Positions 5,668-6,127 of a DNA stretch of 6,127 nt are shown here, in pieces (the stretch's first letter is position 1; every line of letters starts with the position of its first letter). Source of the DNA: Leptolyngbyaceae cyanobacterium M65_K2018_010. Its GTDB lineage: Bacteria; Cyanobacteriota; Cyanobacteriia; Phormidesmidales; Phormidesmidaceae. The stretch lies in the NCBI GenBank assembly GCA_015295885.1, contig DVEE01000069.1:1-6127 (forward strand), given 5' to 3'. The notes under the pieces were generated by a model. The model had not been told where the DNA came from. It ran no database searches and saw only the letters and a program-made list of their open reading frames with translations. A program made the translations under genes and the position numbers.

Positions 5668-6127
5668 ATGAGCAGTCCTTTGTCGGTTACTGATACCCCC
5701 TTAGCCAGTGCCCCCCGACCGATTATGGTGGCGACCGAGGGGTTAGGTAAGGCCTATCGCACCGGCTTTTGGCTCAACCAGCAGGTGACCTCCCTGCAGG
5801 ATTGCACCTTGACTATCTATCGGGGAGAAACCTTTGGGTTATTGGGACCCAATGGTGCCGGCAAAACCACCCTGCTGAAAACTCTCTTGGGGATTATTCG
5901 CCCTACGGCGGGTACCGGCCAGGTGGATCGAGCCGTTAAGCAGCGAGTTGGCTACCTGCCTGAAAATCCTTACTTCTACGACTTTCTCACCGGTTGGGAG
6001 TTTTTGCAGTACACGGCGGGGCTGTTTGGTCTCTCCGCCGCGGCCCAGCAGCGCCGTATTGTGGAGTTGCTGGATTTGGTTGGCTTGTCCCAGACAACGG
6101 CGAAGAAAAAGCAGCTCCGTCAATACT
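5668..6127 (+). CDS. ABC transporter ATP-binding protein, N-terminal part (runs off right edge)
   Basis: This is a cytoplasmic ATPase subunit that would power an ABC-2-type exporter; the substrate is unknown. 153 codons are visible. Walker A is GPNGAGKTT at about residues 60-68. The Q-loop region is VGYLPENPYFYDFLTGWEF at about 94-112, with Glu at the usual Gln position, as in many ABC-2-type ATPases. The signature motif, Walker B and H-loop lie beyond the window, so ATPase competence cannot be judged. The region between IIRPTAG and DRAVKQRVGYLPEN is shorter than I expect: relatives usually carry an LGxPLG-like strand before the D, missing here. The start is uncertain: ATG 5668 is taken, ATG 5647 in the same frame would add MWIFTGP, and ATG 5725 would remove a 19-residue tail. 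None has a Shine-Dalgarno. A membrane permease gene would be expected downstream. Confidence 0.9.
   Translation, partial: MSSPLSVTDTPLASAPRPIMVATEGLGKAYRTGFWLNQQVTSLQDCTLTIYRGETFGLLGPNGAGKTTLLKTLLGIIRPTAGTGQVDRAVKQRVGYLPENPYFYDFLTGWEFLQYTAGLFGLSAAAQQRRIVELLDLVGLSQTTAKKKQLRQY

Noticed and set aside
5839..6123. 94-codon minus-strand open frame at the right edge
   Set aside because: It is antisense to the ABC ATPase coding sequence, which has Walker A and the YLPEN block, and it shows no recognisable domain.
1..6127. CRISPR array, insertion sequence, tRNA or rRNA
   Set aside because: No regularly spaced repeats, transposase motifs, terminal inverted repeats flanking a gene, or cloverleaf-like stretches were seen on either strand.

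Overview
The window looks like chromosomal DNA from a GC-rich, probably filamentous cyanobacterium (Leptolyngbya-like by general impression; the genus is not established). The evidence is eight copies of the HIP1 octamer GCGATCGC in 6.1 kb, where chance predicts about 0.1. The encoded proteins also read as cyanobacterial: a fatty acyl-AMP ligase fused to an acyl carrier protein, a type I polyketide synthase module, a short membrane protein beginning MDRSKLVAL, and an ABC ATPase with a YLPENPYFYDFLTGWEF block.

Layout: about 82% of the window is a minus-strand biosynthetic operon. Its first gene (5056 to 2738) encodes a 772-residue FAAL-ACP loading protein. After an 11-nt gap with a good ribosome binding site comes a type I PKS gene starting with GTG at 2726. 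It stays open to base 1, and the 908 visible codons encode a complete ketosynthase and a complete malonyl-type acyltransferase. The rest of the module lies beyond the left edge. Upstream, also on the minus strand, is a 60-codon gene for a small membrane protein (5429 to 5247). On the plus strand a divergent ABC transporter ATPase gene begins at 5668 (or 5647) and runs off the right edge.

How the genes work together: the FAAL should activate a free fatty acid as acyl-adenylate and load it onto the ACP of the same protein. The KS of the next protein should take that acyl chain and extend it with malonyl selected by the AT. This is the opening logic of the cyanobacterial 1-alkene (olefin synthase, Ols/CurM-type) pathway, but also of several lipopeptide and lipid-polyketide pathways. 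The domains that would decide (KR, ACP, sulfotransferase, thioesterase, or further KS or NRPS modules) are outside the window. The divergent ABC gene and the small membrane protein need not belong to this pathway.

The most unexplained sequence is the 5545-5642 stretch upstream of the ABC gene. It holds the best Shine-Dalgarno in the window, placed in the loop of an 11-bp hairpin, in front of a 7-residue ORF. That is followed by a perfect 14-bp tandem duplication and two tight hairpins. It may be a structured mRNA leader or may be fortuitous. No RNA genes, insertion sequences or CRISPR arrays were seen.
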